A stretch of 59,370 bases of DNA from Clostridia bacterium (GCA_017440465.1 JAFSHF010000006.1:1-59370); one strand, 5' to 3'; positions 26,135-33,449 are shown, numbered from the stretch's first letter. The notes: generated by a model from the sequence alone, not told the origin. Numbers and translations are program-made.

Positions 26135-27588
26135 TGGAAATCGGCTTGATTCTCGGCGTAGTGCTGTTTTATTTCTATACCGTCAGTTGCGCCTTCCTTG
26201 CGGTGCGTATCGCCGCTTTGAAAGGGCGCAAACGCTCTTGGGGCTGGCTGGGTGCGGTACTTGGTCTGCTCGGTGTGGCGATCCTCTGCTTTTTGCCTAA
26301 TGCCAAAGGGGTGAAAGGGGAAACCAACCCCATTAAGGCTGTCTTCAAAAAATGGACGCGGGTTTCTCCCGTCGCTGTCTGGATCGTCATCGTCGGCGTG
26401 TTCGTCGTCGCAGGCGGTGCCTTGCTGGGCAATACCATCCTCACCGCGGTGGAAAACCATCGCCACGCAAAGGAATTGGTGGTGGAAGAAGAGGATGTGG
26501 CGGTGCTCAATCCTTCGGCGGTCTATGGTGCGGTTGCCGATGTTTTTTGCGGCAAGGATCAGCAGTTTGCCATCACCGAGCAGGGCGATCTTTACGGTTG
26601 GGGTAAGCTGGATCTGAAGCCTTTGGGCGAAAGCGACCTGCTTTATAAAAACGCCGCTAAGGTGTATTCTGCAGGGGAGACCGTTTATGTGTTGACCAAG
26701 GATGGCGAGTTATACGGTGTGGGAAATAATGTAAATGCACTGATCCCCACCTCGAAAGAACCGTCCGTTTCGGAGTTCGTTTTGATCGATTCCGAGGTTA
26801 AGGCGGCAACCCTTTCGGATACCGTCGGCGCCTATATCAAAGAAAACGGGAACCTTTATGTATATGGTATCAATACCTATCATCAGTTGGGCAGCGATCA
26901 GCAACGCATTGATCATACCTCGTACCGCTTGGCGGAAAAGGCGGTCAAGGTGGTTGCTACTGCTCGTTCCTTGTATTATATGGCAGAGGACGGCACCGTC
27001 TATGCCTTGGGCAATAACGCCTATGGTCAGTTCGGTATCGGAAATAAGAAGACTTATAAGGCCGCGGTCAAGATTGCAACAGATTGTAAGGATTTTGCCG
27101 CAGGAAATGATTTCACCATCTTATTGAAAAAAGATGGCTCGGTCCATACCGCCGGCAGTAATGCCTACGGTCAGTTGGGGCGTCAGACGCTGGAGGAATG
27201 GGAAGAAGAGCAAAAAGCGATTCAGACCGTTCAAGAAGAGGAAGAAAAGCCCGAATTTGAAAAGCAAGTAAAATTCGGCGTCGTGGAGCTGGAAAAGAGC
27301 CCCTCGGCCATCGGTGCAGGCGCGCATAGTGCCTATGCATTGATCGGCGAAGAACTGTATGGCTGGGGCGATAATTGCTATCACCAGCTGGGCGGCGGTG
27401 CAGTAAAGCAAAAAGACCCGAAGGTGATCCATAAGACGGTGGCGGAATTTTCCGCAGGCGACCGTTGTGTTCTGGTCATCACCCAAGGCGGTAAGCTTTT
27501 GGGGGCAGGCGATCGGCGGTATGAGCAGTTGGGTGCTTTGTCCGGCGAGGGATTTGAAGCCGTAGCGCAGATCAAGGAGGCGAAATAA
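26134..27588 (+). CDS. Membrane-anchored RCC1-repeat protein 1
   Basis: 484 residues. Three N-terminal membrane helices (about 5-27, 36-55, 80-102) precede RCC1 (alpha-tubulin-suppressor-like) repeats, e.g. NLYVYGINTYHQLGSD, TVYALGNNAYGQFGIGNKK, SVHTAGSNAYGQLGR, ELYGWGDNCYHQLGGG, which should fold as a seven-bladed propeller. A Glu-rich insertion (LEEWEEEQKAIQTVQEEEE) interrupts the propeller. AAGGAG serves the ATG at 26134, which overlaps the PAP2 stop. In this position it is probably an extracytoplasmic binding or scaffolding protein; no partner is known. Confidence 0.85.
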   Translation: MEIGLILGVVLFYFYTVSCAFLAVRIAALKGRKRSWGWLGAVLGLLGVAILCFLPNAKGVKGETNPIKAVFKKWTRVSPVAVWIVIVGVFVVAGGALLGNTILTAVENHRHAKELVVEEEDVAVLNPSAVYGAVADVFCGKDQQFAITEQGDLYGWGKLDLKPLGESDLLYKNAAKVYSAGETVYVLTKDGELYGVGNNVNALIPTSKEPSVSEFVLIDSEVKAATLSDTVGAYIKENGNLYVYGINTYHQLGSDQQRIDHTSYRLAEKAVKVVATARSLYYMAEDGTVYALGNNAYGQFGIGNKKTYKAAVKIATDCKDFAAGNDFTILLKKDGSVHTAGSNAYGQLGRQTLEEWEEEQKAIQTVQEEEEKPEFEKQVKFGVVELEKSPSAIGAGAHSAYALIGEELYGWGDNCYHQLGGGAVKQKDPKVIHKTVAEFSAGDRCVLVITQGGKLLGAGDRRYEQLGALSGEGFEAVAQIKEAK

Positions 27589-27589
27589 A

Positions 27590-28888
27590 ATGATTCAAAT
27601 TATCAGTTATGTCAGTTTCGTCTTTGCCGGTCTGCTGGGCTTGCTGTTTTTGGTCAACGTCATTCGCGGTAAGAGCAAGAAAATCAGTAAAAAAGTGCGT
27701 AAAGAAATTGCCGCCCGCGTTCGGCTGTATGCGGTGGCGGGTGCCGTCTTTTTGATCGCGGGTGTGGCGCTTTCGCTGATCCCCGAAAAAACGCAGGAGA
27801 TCAAGCAGTTCATCAGCGAAGAATCGCCGGAGGATATCTATGAGCGATCGAAGAATACCAAAGATCTTCCCGCCCGCCTTTATGCTGTGGGCGATGATTA
27901 CTATGTGTTGACAGGGAAGGGCACCGCCTACGGTCATCTTTCCTTTAAGGAAGAAGAAAAGCTCGTTTATAAAGACGGTCTTTGCTATCGCAAACTGCAA
28001 TCGGTCGGCGGCGATGAGAATCTCTTGGCGACCTTGGATGTCAAAGGAAATCTCACCTTGAACGGTGCCTTTGAATATCTGACCTATGAGAATGATCCCA
28101 CCTATTTTTCCTCCGAACGCTATGCCAAAAAATGCAGCTTCTTGGCGGCAACGGGGAATAACCTGATGTATGTCTCCGATGGCGATCTGTATTCTGCCGG
28201 CTATAATGCCTTTGGTCGCTTGGGCGACGGAACGGAGCGCAACCGCACCGAAAGCACAAAGGTTTTGGAAAATGTCGGCTCGGTCTCGGTCAGCGATACC
28301 CATACCTTGGCAGTCGATGTATACGGAAACCTTTATGGCTTCGGCGATAACAGTTATTCCGAAATGGGCAACCGCACCACCGCGCCCAGCAGTGTTCCCA
28401 TCAAATTGGTGAACGGCATCAAGCAGGCGCAGGCAGGGCGGTATTTCAGCGTGGTTCTGACCAAAAACGGCGAGGTGCACGCCGCCGGCAGAAACGATTT
28501 GGGTCAGCTCGGCACCGGCGATGCCCGCGATTACGCCATCTTCAAAAAGGTGCTGGACGGGGTGATGAAGATCGCCGTCGGCGAGAATTCCTGCGTCGCC
28601 CTGACCGACCAAGGCGAACTTTATGTCTGGGGCGATAATTCCGAAGGGCAGTTTGGCCTCGAAGAAAAGCAGATCTTGGCACCTACGAAGATTGCCGACG
28701 ATGTCTATGATGTCGCTTTGGGCAAAGGCTCAATGGGGCTTATCCGCCTGGATCGGGACGTGGAATTCAGCGGTGTCGCCCGCGGGGAAGAAACGGAAAC
28801 ATTTTCCGCCGTTTATACCTTGGATGCCACCGTTCCCGAGGAAGAGCGATATCAAGAAACGATTGTTATGCCGGAGATTCAGGAATAA
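27590..28888 (+). CDS. Membrane-anchored RCC1-repeat protein 2
   Basis: 432 residues. Two membrane helices (about 4-25 and 45-63) separated by a very basic loop (GKSKKISKKVRKE), then RCC1 repeats: DLYSAGYNAFGRLGDGT, NLYGFGDNSYSEMGNRT, EVHAAGRNDLGQLGTGD, ELYVWGDNSEGQFGLEE. Shorter and divergent from the previous gene, which suggests an old tandem duplication. AGGAGG lies before the ATG, one base after the previous stop. Last gene of the unit. Confidence 0.85.
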   Translation: MIQIISYVSFVFAGLLGLLFLVNVIRGKSKKISKKVRKEIAARVRLYAVAGAVFLIAGVALSLIPEKTQEIKQFISEESPEDIYERSKNTKDLPARLYAVGDDYYVLTGKGTAYGHLSFKEEEKLVYKDGLCYRKLQSVGGDENLLATLDVKGNLTLNGAFEYLTYENDPTYFSSERYAKKCSFLAATGNNLMYVSDGDLYSAGYNAFGRLGDGTERNRTESTKVLENVGSVSVSDTHTLAVDVYGNLYGFGDNSYSEMGNRTTAPSSVPIKLVNGIKQAQAGRYFSVVLTKNGEVHAAGRNDLGQLGTGDARDYAIFKKVLDGVMKIAVGENSCVALTDQGELYVWGDNSEGQFGLEEKQILAPTKIADDVYDVALGKGSMGLIRLDRDVEFSGVARGEETETFSAVYTLDATVPEEERYQETIVMPEIQE

Positions 28889-28912
28889 AATTATAGTTTT
28901 TTAAAAAAATGC

Positions 28913-28941
28913 TTGATTTTGCAAACGAAGTATGATAATAT
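28913..28941 (+). promoter_or_regulatory. Promoter of rpmE
   Basis: TTGATT (28913-28918), 17-base spacer, TAATAT (28936-28941); an overlapping GATAAT is also possible. Confidence 0.65.
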
Positions 28942-28983
28942 TCTAAAGTAACGAAGTATGAAATCGAAAAAGAGGTGATATTC

Positions 28984-29187
28984 ATGAAGGAAGGGATCCA
29001 TCCCAATTACGATAAAGCTGTAGTAAAGTGCGCCTGCGGTAATACATTCGAGACCCGCTCCACCCAGAGCGAGATCCGTGTTGAAATCTGCTCCAAGTGC
29101 CATCCTTTCTTTACTGGTAAGCAAAAGCTGGTCGATACCGGCGGTCGTGTAGACAGATTTAAGAAGAGATATAATCTGGATAAGTAA
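28984..29187 (+). CDS. rpmE: Ribosomal protein bL31 (zinc form)
   Basis: 67 residues with the four zinc ligands Cys 16, Cys 18, Cys 36 and Cys 39 (CACGN ... [12 protein letters not shown]), so this is the zinc-binding C+ type rather than the zinc-free paralogue. AGAGGTGAT precedes the ATG at 28984; an in-frame GTG three codons earlier lacks a separate site. Component of the 50S central protuberance/intersubunit bridge. Confidence 0.96.
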   Translation: MKEGIHPNYDKAVVKCACGNTFETRSTQSEIRVEICSKCHPFFTGKQKLVDTGGRVDRFKKRYNLDK

Positions 29188-29193
29188 TTTGAG

Positions 29194-29226
29194 AAAACCG
29201 AAAGGCGATGCCTTTCGGTTTTTTTA
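29194..29226 (+). terminator. Terminator of rpmE
   Basis: 13-bp stem AAAACCGAAAGGC/GCCTTTCGGTTTT, GAT loop, T run. Confidence 0.92.
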
Positions 29227-29230
29227 AACT

Positions 29231-29505
29231 TAAGGTGATAAAAGAAATCCGAACCTGCCTCAAAGCAGGATATTTCGGTGCTTTTCGTCCTTTTTTCTTT
29301 GATAGGCGACAGCCTATCTTCAAAAAAGAAGAACAAAAATCCCTCGAACCCCCCTTGCTTTGAGGTCGAAGATCTTAAAAAGAGCGGATTTGCGTTCAAT
29401 AAAGGCATAAAACGTAGCTAATGCTTTGCATTGGCGAGTATTTTAAGAAAGGTGAGCGGAAATCCGCCTTTTTAAGACAAGGTTCGGATTTCTTTTATCA
29501 CCTTA
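29231..29505. mobile_element. 275-bp element with perfect 25-bp terminal inverted repeats (MITE-like)
   Basis: Bases 29231-29255 are the exact reverse complement of 29481-29505 (outer part TAAGGTGATAAAAG). Inside, further inverted pairs occur: CTTAAAAAGAGCGGATTT (about 29371-29388) against CGGAAATCCGCC...TTAAG (about 29458-29475), CCTCAAAGCA (about 29258) against TTGCTTTGAGG (about 29354), and hairpins ATAGGC-GACA-GCCTAT and AATGC-TTT-GCATT. No protein is encoded. The right end abuts the RBS of the HAD gene. No target duplication is obvious. It could instead be a structured regulatory RNA. Confidence 0.65.
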
Positions 29506-29516
29506 GGAGGAACGCA

Positions 29517-30155
29517 ATGATCAACACGATCCTTTGGGATTTCAACGGAACGGTGATGGACGATATGGGTGCTTCGGCAGGTGCGGTCAACGCAATGCTC
29601 CGAAAGCGCAACCTGCCCTTGATCTCGGAAGAGTGGTATACGCTGAATTTAATTATGCCGCTGGAGGCCTTTTATGCAAGCGTCGGCTTTGATATGGAAA
29701 AAGAGCGGATCGAAGTGGTCTCGGAGGAATTTCAGCAGGAATGTAAGAACTTTCCCCGTCCGGTCTTCCCCGAAGTGCTTGCGGCTTTGGAGCAATTTCA
29801 AAAGGCGGGCTATCGCCAACTGCTCTTTTCGTCGTTGCACCACGATCTGCTGACCGCGCAGGCAAAGGAGCGGGGGATCGCCGATTATTTTGAAGGCATC
29901 GTCGGGCGGCAGGATCGTTCGCTGGGCGGCAAAGAGGCGGCGGTTTCCAAATACTTGGAAGAGCACGGGATCGCCCCGCAGGAAGTTTTGGTCGTCGGCG
30001 ATTTGACCACCGATGCCGCTATGGCGCGGTATGTGGGCAGCCCCTGCGCCTTGATCTGTAAAGGGCATCAGCATCGGGAGATTTTGGAAAAGACCGATGC
30101 CTATGTATTAAATAATGCCGCCGAAATTGCGGCGCTTTTGGAGGAATTAAAATGA
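29517..30155 (+). CDS. HAD hydrolase, phosphoglycolate-phosphatase-like
   Basis: 212 residues. Motif I WDFNGTVMDD (Asp in a DxNGT variant of DxDGT), motif II region FSSLHHDLL, Lys in SLGGKEAAVSKY, and VVGDLTTDAAMARY. This is an atypical motif I (Asn where the second Asp is usual), seen in some HAD sub-branches. AGGAGG at 29505-29510 fixes the start at 29517. The next gene overlaps by four bases (ATGA). Substrate unknown. Confidence 0.82.
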   Translation: MINTILWDFNGTVMDDMGASAGAVNAMLRKRNLPLISEEWYTLNLIMPLEAFYASVGFDMEKERIEVVSEEFQQECKNFPRPVFPEVLAALEQFQKAGYRQLLFSSLHHDLLTAQAKERGIADYFEGIVGRQDRSLGGKEAAVSKYLEEHGIAPQEVLVVGDLTTDAAMARYVGSPCALICKGHQHREILEKTDAYVLNNAAEIAALLEELK

Positions 30156-30784
30156 TCGAAAAAGTACTTGAGAATTTAAAGAAAAACCGTATGGACGCTT
30201 ATTTTGCGGCATCCAAAGAGGATGTGGTGCCTTTGGTCAAGGAATTGGTCCAAGAAGGCGCGTCGGTCGCGTCGGGCGGCTCCATGACCTTGAAGGAGAC
30301 CGGCGTTGCCGAATTGTTGCGTAGCGGCTACTATCAATTTTCCGACCGCACCGCCCCCGGTATTTCTTTGGAAGAAAAAGAAAAGATCGAGCGGGAAACC
30401 TTCTCTGCCGATGCCTTTTTCTGCTCCGCCAATGCCATCACCGAGCAGGGCGAGCTTGTCAATGTAGACGGAACTGCCAACCGCATTGCCGCCATTGCCT
30501 ATGGCCCCAAATCGGTCATCGTGGTGGCGGGAATCAATAAGATCGTCAAGAACGTGGAGGAAGGCATCCGCCGCGTCAAGACGATTGCCGCACCGCTCAA
30601 TACCAAGCGGCTTTCCTGCAAAACCTATTGTGAAAAAGAAGGTCATTGTATGGGGCTGGAGGGCGATCTGACCGCGGGTTGCGCTTCGCCCGAACGGATC
30701 TGTTGCAGTTATCTCATCTGCGGACCCCAACGCGCCAAAAACCGTATCAAGGTCATCCTTGTCAATGAGGAACTCGGTTTTTAA
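30152..30784 (+). CDS. LUD-domain protein (LutC/DUF162-like)
   Basis: 210 residues. Features of the LUD domain: VASGGSMTLKETGVAELLRSG, AFFCSANAITEQGELVNVDGTANRIAAIAYGPKSVIVVAGINKIVKN, then a Cys-containing C-terminus (CKTYCEKEGHCMGLEG, CASPERICCSYLICG). Stand-alone LUD proteins of this type are common in Clostridia without the LutAB partners, and their role is not established. Overlaps the HAD gene, so the two form a small operon ended by a strong terminator. Confidence 0.87.
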   Translation: MIEKVLENLKKNRMDAYFAASKEDVVPLVKELVQEGASVASGGSMTLKETGVAELLRSGYYQFSDRTAPGISLEEKEKIERETFSADAFFCSANAITEQGELVNVDGTANRIAAIAYGPKSVIVVAGINKIVKNVEEGIRRVKTIAAPLNTKRLSCKTYCEKEGHCMGLEGDLTAGCASPERICCSYLICGPQRAKNRIKVILVNEELGF

Positions 30785-30788
30785 TTTC

Positions 30789-30821
30789 AAAGCGTCTGTT
30801 TAAAAAACAGACGCTTTTTTT
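30789..30821 (+). terminator. Terminator of the HAD-LUD operon
   Basis: 13-bp stem (30789-30801 with 30805-30817), AAA loop, T run. Confidence 0.92.
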
Positions 30822-30917
30822 ATGATTTATCACCGCATCATTTTTTCTTTCGTAGACTGTATTAGATCCACCGTAGATGGAAATAATAACAGTGACTAAG
30901 ACGAAAGGATAGAAAAG

Positions 30918-31253
30918 ATGATCAAACGCGGTGATATTTATTATGCCGATCTTTCTCCGGTGGTGGGGAGCGAGCAGGGCGGATTGCGCCCGGTATTAAT
31001 TGTCCAGAACGATGTCGGCAATCGATACAGCCCGACCGTGATTGCGGCGGCCATCACCAGCAAGGTGGATAAAGGGCGGCTGCCGACTCATATCAATATC
31101 GAGGAGACCTGCGGATTGCAAAAGCGGTCGATGATCCTGCTGGAGCAGGTGCGTACATTAGATAAAGCCCGCCTGCGGGAGAAGATGGGGCATATCAGCC
31201 CGCACACCATGGAGCAGGTAGACCGTGCGTTACAAGTGAGTTTAGGATTATAA
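30918..31253 (+). CDS. MazF/NdoA-type endoribonuclease toxin
   Basis: 111 residues, MazF/PemK fold: [58 protein letters not shown]. Closely similar in layout to Bacillus NdoA, which cleaves UACAU in mRNA. AAAGGAT precedes the ATG. In Bacillaceae the antitoxin NdoAI lies immediately upstream; here only 96 non-terminator bases precede the gene and no ribbon-helix-helix antitoxin can be read there. Flanked by terminators on both sides, so monocistronic. Confidence 0.9.
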   Translation: MIKRGDIYYADLSPVVGSEQGGLRPVLIVQNDVGNRYSPTVIAAAITSKVDKGRLPTHINIEETCGLQKRSMILLEQVRTLDKARLREKMGHISPHTMEQVDRALQVSLGL

Positions 31254-31286
31254 AAAAAGAACCGCAACTGCGTTGCGGTTCTTTTT
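31254..31286. terminator. Bidirectional terminator, mazF/deacetylase
   Basis: 15-bp perfect stem (31254-31268 with 31272-31286), TGC loop, between convergent genes. Confidence 0.92.
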
Positions 31287-31290
31287 GTTT

Positions 31291-32544
31291 TTAGTTGTTG
31301 ATGCCGTGGTGGGCGGTAGGTGCCGATGCCGATAAGGCTTTAAAGGTGTAGCCGTTGGCTTTGCCCCAGGTGATGATCTCCTGCACCGCGTTGACGCTGA
31401 AGCTCTTGATATCGTGTTGCAATACCACCGAGACGCTTTTATTGGATGCCCCGCGGGTCACATTGCGTACCACCTGCGCAGTCGAAGTGGTCTCGCCTGC
31501 ATCGCCGCTGGAAACATTCCAATCGAAATATTGGAAGCCGCGGTTGGTCAGCTCGCGGCTCAACCGTGTCATAATGCCGGGGTTAAAGCGGCTGACCAGA
31601 TTGGAACTTCCGCCGGGGAAGCGGCAAAGGGTGGTTTTGATGCCCGCCTTCGCCTCGATCAGATCCTGCATATGATAAAAATCATTAAAGAAGGCATCCT
31701 CGCTGGCATAGATCTTATCGTAGTCGTGGGAGGCGGAATGGATGCCGATGGCGTGCCCTTCCTGCGCCATCCGCGCCAACAGATGATTGTAATTGGAATG
31801 ATCGCAAACAAAGAAGGTGGCCTTGACATTATTTTGTTTCAAAATATCCAGCAATTTGGCGGTATAAGGGCCGGGGCCGTCATCAAAGGTCAGGTAAATG
31901 GTCTTTTCTCCGGGGATGACCTGCATCGGTTCGGCAGGCGCGGCCACCACCGGTGCGCGAACCACCACCGTCCGCCGGAGTTCTTCGGCGGCATTGCCGC
32001 TGCTGTCCGAAACTTTGTAGGTTAGGGTATAGGTTCCTGCCTTTTCGGTGTCGACCTTGCCCTCGACCTTTACCGCTTGGGTCAGATCGCCGTCGTAATT
32101 ATCCTCGGCGGTAAAGCCGGGTTCTTCATAGTCTTTCCCGCGGAGGATGGTGATCTTTTCTTCGCCTTTCAAAGTCAAGGTAGGCTTGGCAGTATCAATA
32201 ATGTTGATGGTGCGGGTCTCCTTGGCGGATTGCCCCCATTTCTCGGCGGAGTAGGTGATGGTGTAGGTGCCCAATTTCTTAGCATCCACCGCCCCTTCGG
32301 TCTTCAGTTCTACCGCCTTGCCGTCCTTCATAAAGTAGGTGCCGCAATAGCGGGCGGAGGCGCCGAGGTCGGCGTATTCCTGCCCATATTCCAAGGTGAT
32401 CTCTTGATCGCCGTCGATGGCGATCTCAATATGAAATTTATTGGCAAAAAAAGCAATCGCCATTCCAGCGACCAGCAGCAAAACCGCCGCCGCGCAGATC
32501 AACGCGATCCAAACTTTCTTTTTGGGCATCTTCAGTTCAAACAT
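31291..32544 (-). CDS. Polysaccharide deacetylase with two Ig-like domains
   Basis: 417 residues. Cytoplasmic start, membrane helix (about 11-34), two DUF5011-type Ig-like domains (about 38-115 and 118-197), then a NodB domain with YLTFDDGPG (219-225), HSASHD (His 269, His 273) and RFPGGSSN, i.e. the metal-binding Asp-His-His set is intact. Likely removes acetyl groups from peptidoglycan or another wall glycan outside the membrane, the Ig-like modules acting as a spacer. AAGGGG lies before the ATG. Its leader is rich in hairpins. Confidence 0.9.
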   Translation of the reverse strand: MFELKMPKKKVWIALICAAAVLLLVAGMAIAFFANKFHIEIAIDGDQEITLEYGQEYADLGASARYCGTYFMKDGKAVELKTEGAVDAKKLGTYTITYSAEKWGQSAKETRTINIIDTAKPTLTLKGEEKITILRGKDYEEPGFTAEDNYDGDLTQAVKVEGKVDTEKAGTYTLTYKVSDSSGNAAEELRRTVVVRAPVVAAPAEPMQVIPGEKTIYLTFDDGPGPYTAKLLDILKQNNVKATFFVCDHSNYNHLLARMAQEGHAIGIHSASHDYDKIYASEDAFFNDFYHMQDLIEAKAGIKTTLCRFPGGSSNLVSRFNPGIMTRLSRELTNRGFQYFDWNVSSGDAGETTSTAQVVRNVTRGASNKSVSVVLQHDIKSFSVNAVQEIITWGKANGYTFKALSASAPTAHHGINN

Positions 32545-32575
32545 AATTTTTCCCCTTCATTTTTAATTCTATTAT

Positions 32576-32719
32576 ATTATATCACAAATGCTGCGCATTT
32601 TGATATAATTGTCCATCATTTTCGGTTGCCTGCACTGCAGGCGAGAAAATTGGACATCCTATAATATCCACAATTTTTGCGAACATTGATGTTCGTCAAT
32701 GCTTTGTGTGGATATTATA
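32576..32719 (-). promoter_or_regulatory. Hairpin-rich leader of the deacetylase gene
   Basis: Three consecutive inverted repeats fill the leader. IR1 is 32660-32672 with 32707-32719 (13 bp perfect, containing TATAAT). IR2 is TGTCCA/TGGACA, ATTTTC/GAAAAT and GCCTG/CAGGC at 32610-32656. IR3 is 32576-32591 with 32595-32609 (15 bp with one bulge). None is followed by a clean T run, so function is open. Confidence 0.65.
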
Positions 32720-32741
32720 CCACATTTTATTAATATAGCAA
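32714..32741 (-). promoter_or_regulatory. Promoter of the deacetylase transcript
   Basis: TTGCTA (32741-32736), 16-base spacer, TATAAT (32719-32714). The -10 lies inside one arm of IR1. Confidence 0.65.
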
Positions 32742-32742
32742 A

Positions 32743-32886
32743 TAAAAAAAGAGCTTTCCACCCCGCGGACTTTACATGCCGCAGTAAACACCTATAAAGG
32801 TGCCAATGGAGAACTCTTTGTGAAATACAGCGTAAGTAAGTGAATGGGCGAGATATGTCCCAAACGCTATTAACGCTATATCGCTC
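32743..32886 (-). ncRNA. Candidate small RNA A with H-type pseudoknot
   Basis: A free-standing unit of about 144 bases with a strong promoter (32920-32893) and a terminal stem followed by seven U. Minus-strand reading: an AGCGU...ACGCU stem-loop containing UGGG-ACAUAUCUCG-CCCA; then a terminator stem GAGUUCUCCA / UGGAAAGCUC that encloses hairpin CACCU-UUAU-AGGUG; and a pseudoknot UUUAC-U-GCGG-CAU-GUAAA-GU-CCGC in which UUUAC pairs with GUAAA and GCGG with CCGC. No open reading frame of note. I could not match it to a known family (6S, SRP, tmRNA and common riboswitches considered). Confidence 0.65.
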
Positions 32887-32892
32887 AATAAT

Positions 32893-32920
32893 AGTATATC
32901 CAATTTTTCGAAAATGTCAA
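32893..32920 (-). promoter_or_regulatory. Promoter of small RNA A
   Basis: TTGACA (32920-32915), 16-base spacer, TATACT (32898-32893). Confidence 0.8.
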
Positions 32921-32959
32921 CATAAAGAATACAGAATAGTCCCACGCCTTATATAAAGT

Positions 32960-33038
32960 TATAAAATAAAGAGGGTCAGCAGTTCCCCTGCAAGCACCGA
33001 AAACGGCACTGAGGCAGGGCAAACAACCGCTGACACCG
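32960..33038 (-). ncRNA. Candidate small RNA B, one long hairpin
   Basis: Minus-strand bases 33034-32975 fold into a 60-base hairpin: GUCAGCGGUU with GAACUGCUGAC at the base (one wobble/bulge), CCCUGC with GCAGGG in the middle and GUGCCG-UUUU-CGGUGC at the tip, followed by a U-rich CUCUUUAUUUUAU. It lies directly after the S23-type gene and before RNA A. It could be that gene's terminator region rather than a separate RNA. Confidence 0.5.
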
Positions 33039-33043
33039 ATGAA

Positions 33044-33072
33044 AGGGTAACATATCCTAACAAAAATGTCAA
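33044..33072 (-). promoter_or_regulatory. Possible promoter of small RNA B
   Basis: TTGACA (33072-33067), 17-base spacer, TACCCT (33049-33044). The -10 is weak. It shares TTGACATTTT and GGATAT blocks with the RNA A promoter. Confidence 0.45.
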
Positions 33073-33098
33073 GAAATAGGGGACGATTCTCTGTCATA

Positions 33099-33449
33099 TT
33101 ATAAGTTTTCCTTTGCGGTTCTGCAGGATGCAATCAGCATCACGCGCAAGGACGTGCATTTGGATGAAAGTTTTTTATATAGTACTTCATCAATATAATT
33201 TGTTTTAAGTAATAATTCGAGCCAATAACCGGTTTCGCTGGCTTCTTTTAAGGCTATTTCAAGTTTGGAAATAAAATCCTTTTTTCCTTGAGCATAGTTG
33301 GCTTCGCGGATATTGGCACCAATGGAAGTGCCGCTTCTTCCGATTTGGTTGGAGATAATGGATTCGTGTTTGGATTTCAAGAATTTAACAAGATCGATAA
33401 TGTCTACTGAAAATTCCATTGAGAGTTCTGCGAGCTTATTTTCTTTCAA
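33099..33449 (-). CDS. Four-helix-bundle protein, S23/IVP family (second copy)
   Basis: 116 residues, clearly homologous to the protein at 17.7 kb (shared IGRSGTSIGANIREANYAQ versus IIRSGTSIGANINEANYGQ, and KKDFISKLEIALKEASETGYWLELL). The start codon is TTG at 33449, preceded by AAGGCGGTGAT; no in-frame ATG fits better. Function unknown for the family. It lies downstream of the tRNA-Met/Glu/Val cluster in the same direction, separated from it by the mini-hairpin array, repeating the arrangement of the first copy. Confidence 0.88.
   Translation of the reverse strand: MKENKLAELSMEFSVDIIDLVKFLKSKHESIISNQIGRSGTSIGANIREANYAQGKKDFISKLEIALKEASETGYWLELLLKTNYIDEVLYKKLSSKCTSLRVMLIASCRTAKENL

Noticed and set aside
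29007-29408. 133-codon minus-strand frame across rpmE and the inverted-repeat element
   Set aside because: Runs through rpmE and its terminator and reads repeat sequence; no RBS.
32680-32695. LexA-like palindrome CGAAC-N6-GTTCG
   Set aside because: Gram-positive SOS boxes have CGAAC-N4-GTTCG; the 6-base spacing does not fit, and it is the loop of IR1.
32743-32886. 6S RNA
   Set aside because: Size would suit, but no central promoter-like bubble between long closing helices can be drawn; the predicted pseudoknot is not a 6S feature. Not fully excluded without a covariance search.
32960-33040. SRP (4.5S/scRNA) RNA
   Set aside because: GUUUGCCCUG looks similar, but the essential GGUCAGG..GGAAGGAAGCAG core is absent.
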